In this document: positions 1 through 6,403 of the stretch, in pieces
How the letters are laid out: each line of letters starts with the position of its first letter
Numbering within the stretch: the first letter of the stretch is position 1
From: J088 sp003695505 [NCBI: Candidatus Dadabacteria bacterium]
GTDB lineage: Bacteria; J088
DNA length: 7,404 nucleotides
NCBI GenBank assembly: GCA_003695505.1
Contig: RFIY01000375.1
Span: 1-7,404, forward strand
Reading direction: 5' to 3'
Position numbers and translations under genes: made by a program
The notes under the pieces: model-generated
Database searches by the model: none
Seen by the model: only the letters and a program-made list of their open reading frames with translations
Told to the model about the DNA's origin: nothing

Positions 1-1
1 C

Positions 2-784
2 GGTCCGCTGGCGCAGGCCGCGGGCCATGACATCAACTACATCTCGCTGTCCGGCGCGCTCCGCGCGATCGGGCGCAAGGGCGAGCGCCCCGTGCCGCCA
101 CTGAACCTTGTCGGCGACTTCGGTGGCGGTGGCATGATGCTCGCGTACGGCATCGTCTGCGGCTTGCTCGAAGCGCAGCGCTCCGGCCAGGGACAGGTCA
201 TTGACATGTCGATGGTCGACGGATCGGCTGTGCTGATGGGGATGTTCTTCTCGCTGATCAAGTACGGCTACGACGGGACGCCCGGCACATCATTTCTCGA
301 TGGCACGGCCCACTTTTACGACACCTACGAGACCAGCGACGGCAAGTATGTTTCGGTCGGGGCGATCGAGCCGCAGTTCTACAAACTGCTGCTCGATAAA
401 TGCGGCATCGACGACCCCGCCTTCGCCAAACAGATGGATGCTGCATCCTGGCCGGACCTGAAGGCGAAGCTCGCTGAACTGTTTCGGACGAAAACGCGTG
501 ACGAATGGTGCGCGTTGCTCGAAGGTACCGACGCCTGTTTCGCGCCGGTGCTGAGCATTCTCGAAGCGCCTGAGCATCCCCACAACAAGGCGCGCGGCAC
601 CTATGTCGACGTCGGCGGACTGACGCAACCGGCACCGGCGCCGCGCTTCAGCCGTACCACGCCCGACACGCCGCAGCCGATCCGACCCGTCGGCGCCGAC
701 ACGCGCGCGGTGCTGGAAGACTGTGGCTTCGATGGCGGCGAAATCGACGAACTGTTGTCCGCCGGGGTTGTTGCTCAGGTCTGA
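2..784 (+). CDS. Alpha-methylacyl-CoA racemase-like CaiB/BaiF family enzyme (5'-truncated)
   Basis: The frame is open from the left edge to TGA at 782-784, giving 260 residues. Family members have about 360-380, so roughly the first 115 residues lie outside the window. The family (CoA-transferase family III fold) includes alpha-methylacyl-CoA racemase, which epimerises 2-methylacyl-CoA thioesters in branched-chain fatty acid and sterol side-chain breakdown in the cytosol. Three catalytic positions known from the mycobacterial enzyme MCR are visible: His in GHDINY (bases 26-28), Asp in GDFGGGGM (116-118) and Glu in IEPQFY (368-370). The His-Asp spacing of 30 residues equals that of MCR (H126/D156), and the Glu is within one residue of the expected place. 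This favours racemase over formyl-CoA or carnitine CoA-transferase. The GTG at 92 lies inside the conserved domain and is not the start. The 3' end overlaps hemF on the other strand. The exact substrate is unknown. Confidence 0.9.
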   Translation, partial: GPLAQAAGHDINYISLSGALRAIGRKGERPVPPLNLVGDFGGGGMMLAYGIVCGLLEAQRSGQGQVIDMSMVDGSAVLMGMFFSLIKYGYDGTPGTSFLDGTAHFYDTYETSDGKYVSVGAIEPQFYKLLLDKCGIDDPAFAKQMDAASWPDLKAKLAELFRTKTRDEWCALLEGTDACFAPVLSILEAPEHPHNKARGTYVDVGGLTQPAPAPRFSRTTPDTPQPIRPVGADTRAVLEDCGFDGGEIDELLSAGVVAQV

Positions 785-799
785 TCGGCCTCGGACAAC
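754..799. repeat. Inverted repeat across the convergent racemase/hemF junction
   Basis: GTTGTCCG at 754-761 is the exact reverse complement of CGGACAAC at 792-799. The arms enclose a 30-nt loop that contains both stop codons. An inner CCG/CGG pairing (762-764 with 786-788) could lengthen the stem across a 3-nt bulge. There is no T-tract on either side, so this is not a canonical intrinsic terminator. It could slow polymerases arriving from both sides, or be chance in GC-rich coding sequence. Confidence 0.35.
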
Positions 800-1698
800 C
801 AGTCGCGCGGGCGCAGGTAGTCCCACAGCGCCGCCTCGGGCGAACCCGGCTCGGGGTGCCAGTCGTAGCGCCAGCTTGCCAGCGTCGGCAGCGACATCAG
901 GATCGACTCGGTACGTCCGTTCGATTCGATACCGAATTTCGTGCCGCGGTCGAAGAGCAGATTGAACTCGACATAGCGCCCACGGCGAATTAGTTGAAAC
1001 TCGCGTTCGCGCTCACCGTACGGTTCGTCACGATGCGCGAGCACGATCGGCACATAGGCAGGCAGAAAAGTATCGCCAAGCGCGACGGTGAAGTCGAAGC
1101 TCCGTTCGAAGTCGTGCTGCAGGTGGTCAAAGAAAATGCCGCCAACGCCGCGCGTCTCACCGCGGTGCGGCAGGTAGAAATACTCGTCGCAGTGCTGCTT
1201 GAAGCGTGGATACCAGGTCTCATCGAAGCGTTCGCACGTGTCTCGCAAGGTGCGATGGAAGGCGACCACATCGTCGAAACGCGGATAGTATGGCGTCAGG
1301 TCGATGCCGCCACCAAACCACCAGATATCGCCTTGCTCTCCGGCCTCGAAGTAACGGATGTTCATGTGGACCGTCGGGATATGCGGGTTGCGCGGATGGA
1401 TCACCAGCGAGACGCCGGTCGCAAAAAACGGCAATCCCTCCTTGCGGCCGATCTGCGCCAGGGCCGCCGGCGGCAGTTCGTCGCCGGCCAGCGCCGAGTA
1501 GTTGACACCGCCCTTTTCGAAGACGCCACCGTCTTCCAGCACGCGGGTCCGGCCGCCGCCCTTCCCGCGTTCATACGTCCATTGATCCTCGCGAAATGCC
1601 TGTCCGTCGATCGCGGCAAGGCGGTCGCAGATGTCATCCTGCACGCGCCGAAACGCGGCAGAAACGCGGTCTTTTCTGGACTGGCTGGCGTCTGTCAT
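775..1698 (-). CDS. hemF: Oxygen-dependent coproporphyrinogen III oxidase
   Basis: This 307-residue protein has the normal length for bacterial HemF (about 300). HemF uses O2 to decarboxylate two propionates of coproporphyrinogen III to vinyls, giving protoporphyrinogen IX in heme synthesis. It is a soluble homodimer. The family signature is clear at residues 167-191: [13 protein letters not shown] followed by [12 protein letters not shown]. The four conserved histidines H101, H111, H148 and H178 have nearly the spacing of E. coli H96/H106/H145/H175. [13 protein letters not shown] (126-138) and the block [19 protein letters not shown] (238-256) are also typical. The ATG at 1696-1698 is preceded by GGGAGC (1706-1711 on the minus strand) at 7 nt, which supports this start. 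The stop (775-777) lies inside the end of the convergent racemase gene. Requirement for O2 means a cell growing anaerobically would need HemN or HemZ elsewhere. Confidence 0.97.
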   Translation of the reverse strand: MTDASQSRKDRVSAAFRRVQDDICDRLAAIDGQAFREDQWTYERGKGGGRTRVLEDGGVFEKGGVNYSALAGDELPPAALAQIGRKEGLPFFATGVSLVIHPRNPHIPTVHMNIRYFEAGEQGDIWWFGGGIDLTPYYPRFDDVVAFHRTLRDTCERFDETWYPRFKQHCDEYFYLPHRGETRGVGGIFFDHLQHDFERSFDFTVALGDTFLPAYVPIVLAHRDEPYGEREREFQLIRRGRYVEFNLLFDRGTKFGIESNGRTESILMSLPTLASWRYDWHPEPGSPEAALWDYLRPRDWLSEADQT

Positions 1699-1856
1699 GT
1701 GTACTGCTCCCGTTACCCCATCCGCACCGTTGGCCGATCAGCGGGGTTGTTTGTTACCATATAAGGCCTGACCTGAGCCGCGCAAACCCGCTTGTGGGAA
1801 CGTGCGCATCATCCAGGACACCGCTAACAGTATTACGACGATTCAAGGAGCCTGCA
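1699..1856. promoter_or_regulatory. Divergent hemF/rpmB promoter region
   Basis: This 158-bp gap separates the divergent hemF and rpmB starts. It is locally AT-rich around 1747-1765. For rpmB, TGTTACCAT (1752-1760) reads as an extended -10 element, with TTGGCC (1730-1735) as a weak -35 at a long 19-nt spacing. TATAAG (1760-1765) is an alternative -10 but lacks a matching -35. For hemF, the reverse complement of 1759-1764 (TTATAT) is a possible -10, with only a weak -35. These assignments are tentative. The leader of rpmB would be about 90 nt, and I see no strong hairpin in it. Confidence 0.35.
1845..1850 (+). promoter_or_regulatory. Ribosome binding site of rpmB
   Basis: AAGGAG lies 6 nt before ATG 1857. 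It fixes this start against a much longer in-frame extension that would begin near 1596, opposite the 5' end of hemF. Confidence 0.8.
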
Positions 1857-2096
1857 ATGGCACGGCGCTGCGCGATTACCGGAAAGAAGCCCCTGGTTGG
1901 CAACAACGTCTCGCACTCTCATGTCAAGACGAAACGCCGCCAGCTACCGAACCTGCAGACGCGCAAGATCTATGTACCGGAACTGAACCGCACGGTGCGG
2001 ATCAAGGTTTCGGCCCGGGCGCTGCGAACGATCGACAAGATCGGCCTGTTGCCCTTCCTGCGCAAGAACGGTCTGACGCTCAACGACATTCTGTAA
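1857..2096 (+). CDS. rpmB: 50S ribosomal protein L28
   Basis: A 79-residue basic protein that is a component of the large ribosomal subunit. The N-terminus [12 protein letters not shown], followed by [14 protein letters not shown] and PNLQ, is the L28 hallmark, and [12 protein letters not shown] matches the usual end of the domain. Length is normal (about 77-80). Only one cysteine (C5) is present, so this is a form without the zinc-ribbon cysteines. The core [20 protein letters not shown] and the tail [13 protein letters not shown] differ from the standard enteric L28. In many gamma- and betaproteobacteria rpmB is followed by rpmG (L33). Here sufE follows after only 17 nt, which suggests co-transcription. 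A strong Shine-Dalgarno, as expected for a ribosomal protein gene, supports the start. Confidence 0.97.
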   Translation: MARRCAITGKKPLVGNNVSHSHVKTKRRQLPNLQTRKIYVPELNRTVRIKVSARALRTIDKIGLLPFLRKNGLTLNDIL

Positions 2097-2113
2097 CGAT
2101 CGTTGGAACGGTC

Positions 2114-2539
2114 GTGTCTCTGGAAGACCTGACCGTCGAGGAGCTGGTCGAGAACTTCGAGCTGTTCGACGACTGGGAAGATCGCTACGGCTATCTGATC
2201 GACCTCGGCCGGCAGTTGCCTCCGTATCCTGATGAACTCCGCGACGACGCGCACAAGGTGCGCGGTTGCATCAGCCAGGTCTGGCTGGCGACCGAAAAAA
2301 CGGACGACGACCCGCCGAAGCTGATCTTTCGCGCTGACAGCGACGCCGCGATCGTCAAGGGACTGGTAGCCGTCCTGCTGGTCATTTTCTCGAACCGGAC
2401 GCCGCAGGAGATCCTCGACACCAAACTCGAACCGATTTTCGAGCGGTTGAACCTGGAACAGCACATCAGCCCGAATCGCCGCAATGGCTTTCGGGCGATG
2501 ATCGAGCGGATCCGCGACGAAGCCCGTAAGGCCGCCTGA
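2114..2539 (+). CDS. sufE: SufE-family cysteine desulfuration protein
   Basis: This 141-residue protein has the length of E. coli SufE (138). SufE accepts persulfide sulfur from the cysteine desulfurase SufS on a conserved cysteine and passes it to the SufBCD scaffold for Fe-S cluster assembly in the cytosol. The active-site motif VRGCISQVW places the cysteine at residue 52, matching C51 in the E. coli motif VPGCQSQVW. Other family marks are WEDRYGYLIDLGRQLP (21-36) and HISPNRRNGF (117-126). The GTG start at 2114 follows a short GGA (2105-2107) at 6 nt. There is no better in-frame start between the rpmB stop and this codon. No sufS, sufB, sufC or sufD is visible nearby, so it would have to act in trans. 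CsdE, the paralogous partner of CsdA, is the alternative name, and sequence alone cannot fully separate them. Confidence 0.92.
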   Translation: MSLEDLTVEELVENFELFDDWEDRYGYLIDLGRQLPPYPDELRDDAHKVRGCISQVWLATEKTDDDPPKLIFRADSDAAIVKGLVAVLLVIFSNRTPQEILDTKLEPIFERLNLEQHISPNRRNGFRAMIERIRDEARKAA

Positions 2540-2577
2540 ACCAGCGCACCAGCGCCAGCGCGGCACCCGATGAAACC

Positions 2578-2606
2578 TTGTTTCAGCACGATTGCCACGC
2601 TACAAT
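2578..2606 (+). promoter_or_regulatory. Sigma70-like promoter ahead of the TonB-like/protease pair
   Basis: TTGTTT (2578-2583) and TACAAT (2601-2606) are separated by exactly 17 nt. The -10 matches 5 of 6 consensus bases and the -35 starts with TTG. Transcription would begin about 7 nt past the -10, near 2612-2614. That coincides with the GTG start of the next gene at 2613, so the message may be leaderless. Confidence 0.65.
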
Positions 2607-2612
2607 GACGGG

Positions 2613-3359
2613 GTGCGCGCAGGTATATCGGGCTGGCTGATTCTCTGTGCCGTGGCATTGACCGCGGTCACGCTGGGCAGGCCGCGATCCGCTCCACCAT
2701 CGGCCCCTCTGCCCCTGTTTGCGGCTCCGCCACCGCGCCTTCATGTGTCCGCCAGCACCGCCGCGCCCCGGCGGGTTGATCTTGCCGCAATGGCGCACCG
2801 GATTCGGCAACGACGCGACGCTATCGTCGCGTCGATGGCCAGCTCACCTGAGGTCCCTGTACACACGGCCCCGGCGACCACGGTTTCAATTCCGCTGGCG
2901 ACAGCGCCCGCGATGCCGCGGCGGGCGCCAGGCATGCACACGGTAAACATCGAGCAGAAAGGCATCGCCGGCGACACCACGCTGTTCGTGGAAGCCGCGT
3001 GGCAAACAGACCTCGAGCGCATGCGTCTCCATCTTGCCCATCCCGAACAGTTGAAGCTGGCCGCCGACCTGGCGAGCGGTCCGGTGTTCGAACGCAGCAT
3101 CTCGCACGCCTTGCGCTGGCGTCTGCAGCGCGTCGGCGAATGCTGGCGCCGCAGCTCATCCGCCCAGACCGCGGAAGCGACGGTACACCTGCGCGTAGAT
3201 GAAGAAGGACGGGTTCGCAGGATTGCGCTGTTTGCCAGCAGTGGCGTCGACGAGCTGGACCGCTGTCTGCTGTCGGTACTACGGCGCCTGCAACTGCCGC
3301 GCCCACCAGGGGACACCGTCACGCTCGCGCTACCACTGTCGTTCCGCCGCCGGGCCTGA
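2613..3359 (+). CDS. Membrane-anchored protein with TonB/AgmX-like C-terminal domain
   Basis: A 248-residue protein of unknown specific function. In order: a signal anchor or single transmembrane segment (about residues 5-22, ISGWLILCAVALTAVTLG), a Pro/Ala-rich linker (24-43), a charged stretch (53-70), a second Ala/Thr/Pro-rich region (80-106), a helical region (about 122-172) and a C-terminal domain (about 173-245). The C-terminal domain has the TonB/AgmX-PglI pattern: a first cysteine (C177, GECW), a VHLRVDEEGRVRRI strand pair, a second cysteine (C218, DRCL), then RRLQLPRPPGDTV and a final strand. The layout of inner-membrane anchor, proline-rich spacer and periplasmic domain is TonB-like, but the spacer is short and no ExbB/ExbD is visible. 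GTG 2613 is chosen because the hydrophobic segment starts right after it and a promoter ends just before it. A TTG at 2592 lies inside the promoter spacer. The TGA overlaps the next ATG by one base. Confidence 0.7.
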   Translation: MRAGISGWLILCAVALTAVTLGRPRSAPPSAPLPLFAAPPPRLHVSASTAAPRRVDLAAMAHRIRQRRDAIVASMASSPEVPVHTAPATTVSIPLATAPAMPRRAPGMHTVNIEQKGIAGDTTLFVEAAWQTDLERMRLHLAHPEQLKLAADLASGPVFERSISHALRWRLQRVGECWRRSSSAQTAEATVHLRVDEEGRVRRIALFASSGVDELDRCLLSVLRRLQLPRPPGDTVTLALPLSFRRRA

Positions 3360-3937
3360 TGACACGACTGGCGGTTCTGGCCCTCGCGGCGCTGCTCTGC
3401 GCCGTCGGAACAGCCTCGGCCTGCCCGACGGTCCTGCGCATCGATGTCCTCGATCGGGAGCAACGGCTGCTGCGGCGGGCCAATGCCGTGATCGATCACG
3501 ACGGCCGCCACGCCCTGACCGTCGCGCACGTTCTGGATGGCGCGGCGAAAATCCGCTGGCACCTCCCATCGGGTCGGCAGCCTGTCGCACGTGCAGATCC
3601 GCCGGATGCGATCGGCGACGGTATCGTGCGCCTGCCGGCGCCGCGCCTGCGCGCGCACTCCCGCACCATCACCGCGACCGTGCCGAACGGCGCGCCCATC
3701 CGCGTGCTTGGCAACCTCGTCCAGATGGGCGCAGTTGTTTTGAAGGGGACGGCCGGTCCACCGTCACGTCATCCGCTGCTGCGCGGCGCCCGCGAATTGT
3801 CCGCCCCGCTGAGCGAGGGGCTGAGCGGCGCCGCCATCGTCGATGAGCAATGTCGCCTCGTCGGCCTTGCGGCATTCGGCCTCTGGTCGGTCACAGGACA
3901 GCAGGCCTATTTTCTGCCACTTATGCGCCAACCTTGA
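3359..3937 (+). CDS. Small exported trypsin-like serine protease
   Basis: A 192-residue protein with a Sec signal peptide (hydrophobic residues 3-16, probable signal peptidase I cleavage after ASA at 19-21). The mature chain is about 171 residues, short for the chymotrypsin/trypsin fold (usually about 200-230). Catalytic-triad candidates are visible: His57 in LTVAHVLDG, Asp87 in AIGDGIV (Asp83 is an alternative) and Ser156 in SEGLSGAAIV. The region after the serine (CRLVGLAAFG) matches the LVGL strand of trypsin-like proteases. Cys22, the first mature residue, and Cys165 could form a disulfide. ASAC is a poor lipobox, so a lipoprotein is less likely. The ATG overlaps the upstream stop as TGATG and has no clear Shine-Dalgarno, implying translational coupling to the TonB-like gene. 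The substrate is unknown, and an inactive protease fold cannot be excluded. Confidence 0.72.
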   Translation: MTRLAVLALAALLCAVGTASACPTVLRIDVLDREQRLLRRANAVIDHDGRHALTVAHVLDGAAKIRWHLPSGRQPVARADPPDAIGDGIVRLPAPRLRAHSRTITATVPNGAPIRVLGNLVQMGAVVLKGTAGPPSRHPLLRGARELSAPLSEGLSGAAIVDEQCRLVGLAAFGLWSVTGQQAYFLPLMRQP

Positions 3938-3947
3938 TCTGGATCAA
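3934..3947 (+). promoter_or_regulatory. FNR/ANR-type operator upstream of ppsA
   Basis: TTGATCTGGATCAA is a perfect match to the FNR/ANR consensus TTGAT-N4-ATCAA. The whole 14-mer is a perfect 6+6 inverted repeat around TG. It overlaps the stop codon of the protease gene. FNR-family regulators (FNR, ANR, DNR) bind such sites when oxygen is low, or in response to nitric oxide for DNR-type members. Its centre lies about 42 bp before the predicted transcription start, the class II activator position. Confidence 0.75.
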
Positions 3948-3970
3948 CGCGGCAGGAACCTCAAGCGCGT

Positions 3971-3976
3971 TATCCT
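3971..3976 (+). promoter_or_regulatory. Predicted -10 element of the ppsA promoter
   Basis: TATCCT matches 4 of 6 bases of the sigma70 -10, including T1, A2 and T6. Transcription would start near 3983, giving a leader of about 30 nt. No -35 consensus is seen at 17 nt upstream (CGCGGC), as expected for an activator-dependent promoter whose -35 region is covered by the FNR-type site. Confidence 0.5.
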
Positions 3977-3999
3977 GTCTGAACGTAACAGGCACTTGC

Positions 4000-4008
4000 G
4001 GAGGAGGG
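4000..4008 (+). promoter_or_regulatory. Strong ribosome binding site of ppsA
   Basis: GGAGGAGGG ends 4 nt before GTG 4013 and contains a near-complete anti-16S match. It supports the GTG start and suggests high translation. Confidence 0.8.
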
Positions 4009-4012
4009 ATTC

Positions 4013-6403
4013 GTGGCGGAGCAGCCCTGGATACTCGAATTTTCGGAAATTGGCATCGGCGACGTGCCGTTGGTCGGCGGCAAGAACGCCTCGCTGGGTG
4101 AAATGTTGCAGCAACTCGGCCCGCTCGGCGTGCGCGTGCCCGATGGTTTCGCGACGACAGCGGCCGCATGGCGCCACTTCATTACCGCGACAGGGCTGAC
4201 CGGACCGATTCGCGCGCATCTTGATGCGATGGGCGACGACCTGACGAAGCTCAGCGAAACCGGCGCGGCGATCCGGCGGCTGATTCTGAACGCACAGATG
4301 CCCGATGATCTCGCCGACGCGATTGCCCGGGCGTATACCGCGCTGGAGCAGAAAACCGGTCGAACGCCACTCGATGTTGCCGTCCGCTCGAGCGCCACGG
4401 CCGAGGACCTGCCCGACGCGAGCTTTGCCGGACAGCAGGAGACATTCCTCAACGTTCGCGGCGCGAACGCGGTCATCACAGCCTGTCAGCGTTGTTATGC
4501 CAGCCTGTTCACCGACCGCGCGATTGCCTATCGCATCCAGAAGGGCTTCGATCACATGTCGGTCGCGCTCAGTTGCGGCGTGCAACGGATGGTGCGCTCC
4601 GATCGCGGCGCGTCCGGCGTGATGTTCACGCTGGACACCGAAACGGGCTTCCCCGGCGCAGTCGTCATCAACGGCGTCTGGGGACTTGGCGAGACGATCG
4701 TCCAGGGAGAGGTCGAGCCGGACGAGTTCGTCGTCTTCAAGGACGGACTGCGGCGCGATGTGCCCAACCCGGTCATCAGTCGTCGACTCGGCAGCAAGCG
4801 GCACAAGATGATCTACGGGCGCGGTGAGCCGCCGACAAAGGTGATCTGGACGACCCACGCCGAACGCGAGTGCTTCGTGATCGACGACGCCCAGGCCGCG
4901 TTGCTCGGACGCTGGGCCTGTCAGATCGAGGATCATTATGGCCGGCCGATGGACATCGAATGGGCGCTCGACGGCCTGACGGATGAGCTGTTCATCGTCC
5001 AGGCCCGCCCGGAGACGGTCCACGCGCGCGAGGCGCAGGGATCGCTACGTGTCTGGCACATCGACAACCCGCCCGAACCTGTCGTCACCGGCATCGCGGT
5101 TGGCAGCAGCGTCGCGACCGGCCGCGTGCGCATCAAACGCGACCCCGAAGACGATACGCCAATCGAACCCGGCGACATCCTGGTTGCGCCGATGACCGAT
5201 CCGGACTGGGTACCGTGGATGAAGATCGCGGCGGCGATCGTGACCGATGAAGGCGGCCGCACCTGCCACGCGGCCATCGTCGCGCGAGAGCTGGGCATTC
5301 CGGCCGTGGTCGGCACCGGAGACGCCACGACGAAGTTGCACGACGGCGATCTCGTCACCGTCTCCTGCGCCCAGGGCGCAACGGGTATGGTCTATCCGGG
5401 TGAGGTCGCGGCCCGCAGCGAAACGATCGACCTGTCAGATGCCCCCGAGACGAACGCACACGTCATGGTCAACATCGGCTCGCCGGACGCCGCATCCAAA
5501 TGGTGGGCGTTGCCGGCCGACGGCATCGGGCTGGCCCGGATGGAGTTCATCGTCGGCAACCTGATCGGTGTTCATCCGATGGCCATCCTGCATCCGGATC
5601 GCGTCGACGCCGATGTCCAGGCAGAGATCGCGCGGCGACATGCCGGCTGGGATGACCCGGTCACCTGGTTCGTCGAACAGCTTGCTGGAGGTATCGCACG
5701 CATCGCGGTCACCCGTTATCCCGATCCGGTCGTCCTGCGTACGAGCGACTTCAAGACCAACGAATATGCGTCGCTGGTCGGCGGTTCCGCCTTCGAGCCC
5801 GTCGAACACAATCCGATGCTCGGGTTTCGCGGCGCCAGCCGCTACATCCACCCGGCCTACCGCGAAGGTTTTCTGCTCGAATGCCGGGCCATCCGCCACG
5901 TCCGCGAGCAGATGGGTCTCGACAATCTGATCGTCATGATTCCGTTCTGCCGAACGCTCGATGAAGCAGACGCCATCCTGGAAACGATGGCGGAAGCGGG
6001 GCTCGAGCGTGGCAAGAATGGCCTGAAAATCTATGTTATGGCCGAGATTCCCGCCAACGTCATCCTGGCGGAGGAATTTGCCGCCCGTTTCGATGGATTC
6101 TCGATCGGCAGCAATGACCTGACCCAGCTCGTCCTTGGCGTGGACCGCGACAACGATCTGCTCGCCAGCACCTTCGACGAGCGCAATCCGGCCGTCAAAC
6201 AGATGATCGCTGATCTGATCGAGCGGGCGCACAGCAACGGCCGCACCGTCGGCATCTGCGGGCAGGCCCCCAGTGACCACGAAGGCTACGCCGAATGGCT
6301 GGTGCAGCAGGGCATCGATTCGATCAGCGTCAACCCCGACAGGCTGATGGATGTCAGAAAACGGGTCGCCGCGACAGAAGCGGCCAGCCAGGATCCCCAA
6401 TGA
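4013..6403 (+). CDS. ppsA: Phosphoenolpyruvate synthase
   Basis: A 796-residue protein, close to E. coli PpsA (792). It converts pyruvate, ATP and water to PEP, AMP and phosphate in gluconeogenesis, in the cytosol. Domains in order: ATP/pyruvate-binding domain (about 10-345, with GDVPLVGGKNASLGEM near the start and AVRSSATAEDLPDASFAGQQ at about 123-142), swivelling phosphohistidine domain (about 370-455) and PEP/pyruvate TIM barrel (about 475-785). The phosphorylated His is residue 419 in GGRTCHAAIVARELGIPAVV, matching E. coli H421. The catalytic Cys is residue 749 in GICGQAPSD. DFKTNEYASLVGG and NPMLGFRGASRY are PpsA-type, which separates it from pyruvate phosphate dikinase. A strong Shine-Dalgarno supports the GTG start. 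An FNR-type operator and -10 lie in the 75-bp gap upstream. The stop overlaps the next start as ATGA, so the two genes are an operon. The kinase/phosphotransferase PpsR is not in the window. Confidence 0.97.
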   Translation: MAEQPWILEFSEIGIGDVPLVGGKNASLGEMLQQLGPLGVRVPDGFATTAAAWRHFITATGLTGPIRAHLDAMGDDLTKLSETGAAIRRLILNAQMPDDLADAIARAYTALEQKTGRTPLDVAVRSSATAEDLPDASFAGQQETFLNVRGANAVITACQRCYASLFTDRAIAYRIQKGFDHMSVALSCGVQRMVRSDRGASGVMFTLDTETGFPGAVVINGVWGLGETIVQGEVEPDEFVVFKDGLRRDVPNPVISRRLGSKRHKMIYGRGEPPTKVIWTTHAERECFVIDDAQAALLGRWACQIEDHYGRPMDIEWALDGLTDELFIVQARPETVHAREAQGSLRVWHIDNPPEPVVTGIAVGSSVATGRVRIKRDPEDDTPIEPGDILVAPMTDPDWVPWMKIAAAIVTDEGGRTCHAAIVARELGIPAVVGTGDATTKLHDGDLVTVSCAQGATGMVYPGEVAARSETIDLSDAPETNAHVMVNIGSPDAASKWWALPADGIGLARMEFIVGNLIGVHPMAILHPDRVDADVQAEIARRHAGWDDPVTWFVEQLAGGIARIAVTRYPDPVVLRTSDFKTNEYASLVGGSAFEPVEHNPMLGFRGASRYIHPAYREGFLLECRAIRHVREQMGLDNLIVMIPFCRTLDEADAILETMAEAGLERGKNGLKIYVMAEIPANVILAEEFAARFDGFSIGSNDLTQLVLGVDRDNDLLASTFDERNPAVKQMIADLIERAHSNGRTVGICGQAPSDHEGYAEWLVQQGIDSISVNPDRLMDVRKRVAATEAASQDPQ

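Noticed and set aside
1730-1741. TTGGCCGATCAG between hemF and rpmB as a second FNR-type site
   Set aside because: The half-sites are imperfect and separated by 2 nt where 4 are needed.
994-1764. Long plus-strand open frame (256 codons) opposite hemF
   Set aside because: It is antisense to a clearly conserved enzyme gene, has no recognisable motif, and is explained by low stop-codon frequency in GC-rich coding DNA.
1596-1856. In-frame upstream extension of L28 to 166 residues
   Set aside because: The extra part overlaps hemF on the other strand and is unlike L28. ATG 1857 has a good ribosome binding site and gives the usual length.
2095-2104. AACGATCGTT palindrome at the end of rpmB
   Set aside because: It is a 10-bp perfect palindrome without a loop, overlapping the stop codon. 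It is short enough to be chance and nothing else supports a binding site.
2592-2612. TTG start adding seven residues to the TonB-like protein
   Set aside because: It lies in the spacer of the predicted promoter, has no Shine-Dalgarno, and adds polar residues before an otherwise normal signal anchor.
3934-3947. The TTGATC/GATCAA repeat as a terminator for the protease gene
   Set aside because: The stem is short and AT-rich, the loop is only 2-4 nt, and no T-tract follows. It fits a protein-binding operator much better.
3944-5023. 359-codon minus-strand open frame opposite the start of ppsA
   Set aside because: It covers the ppsA operator and the conserved ATP-binding domain on the other strand. 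Its translation shows no domain pattern, so it is a shadow frame.
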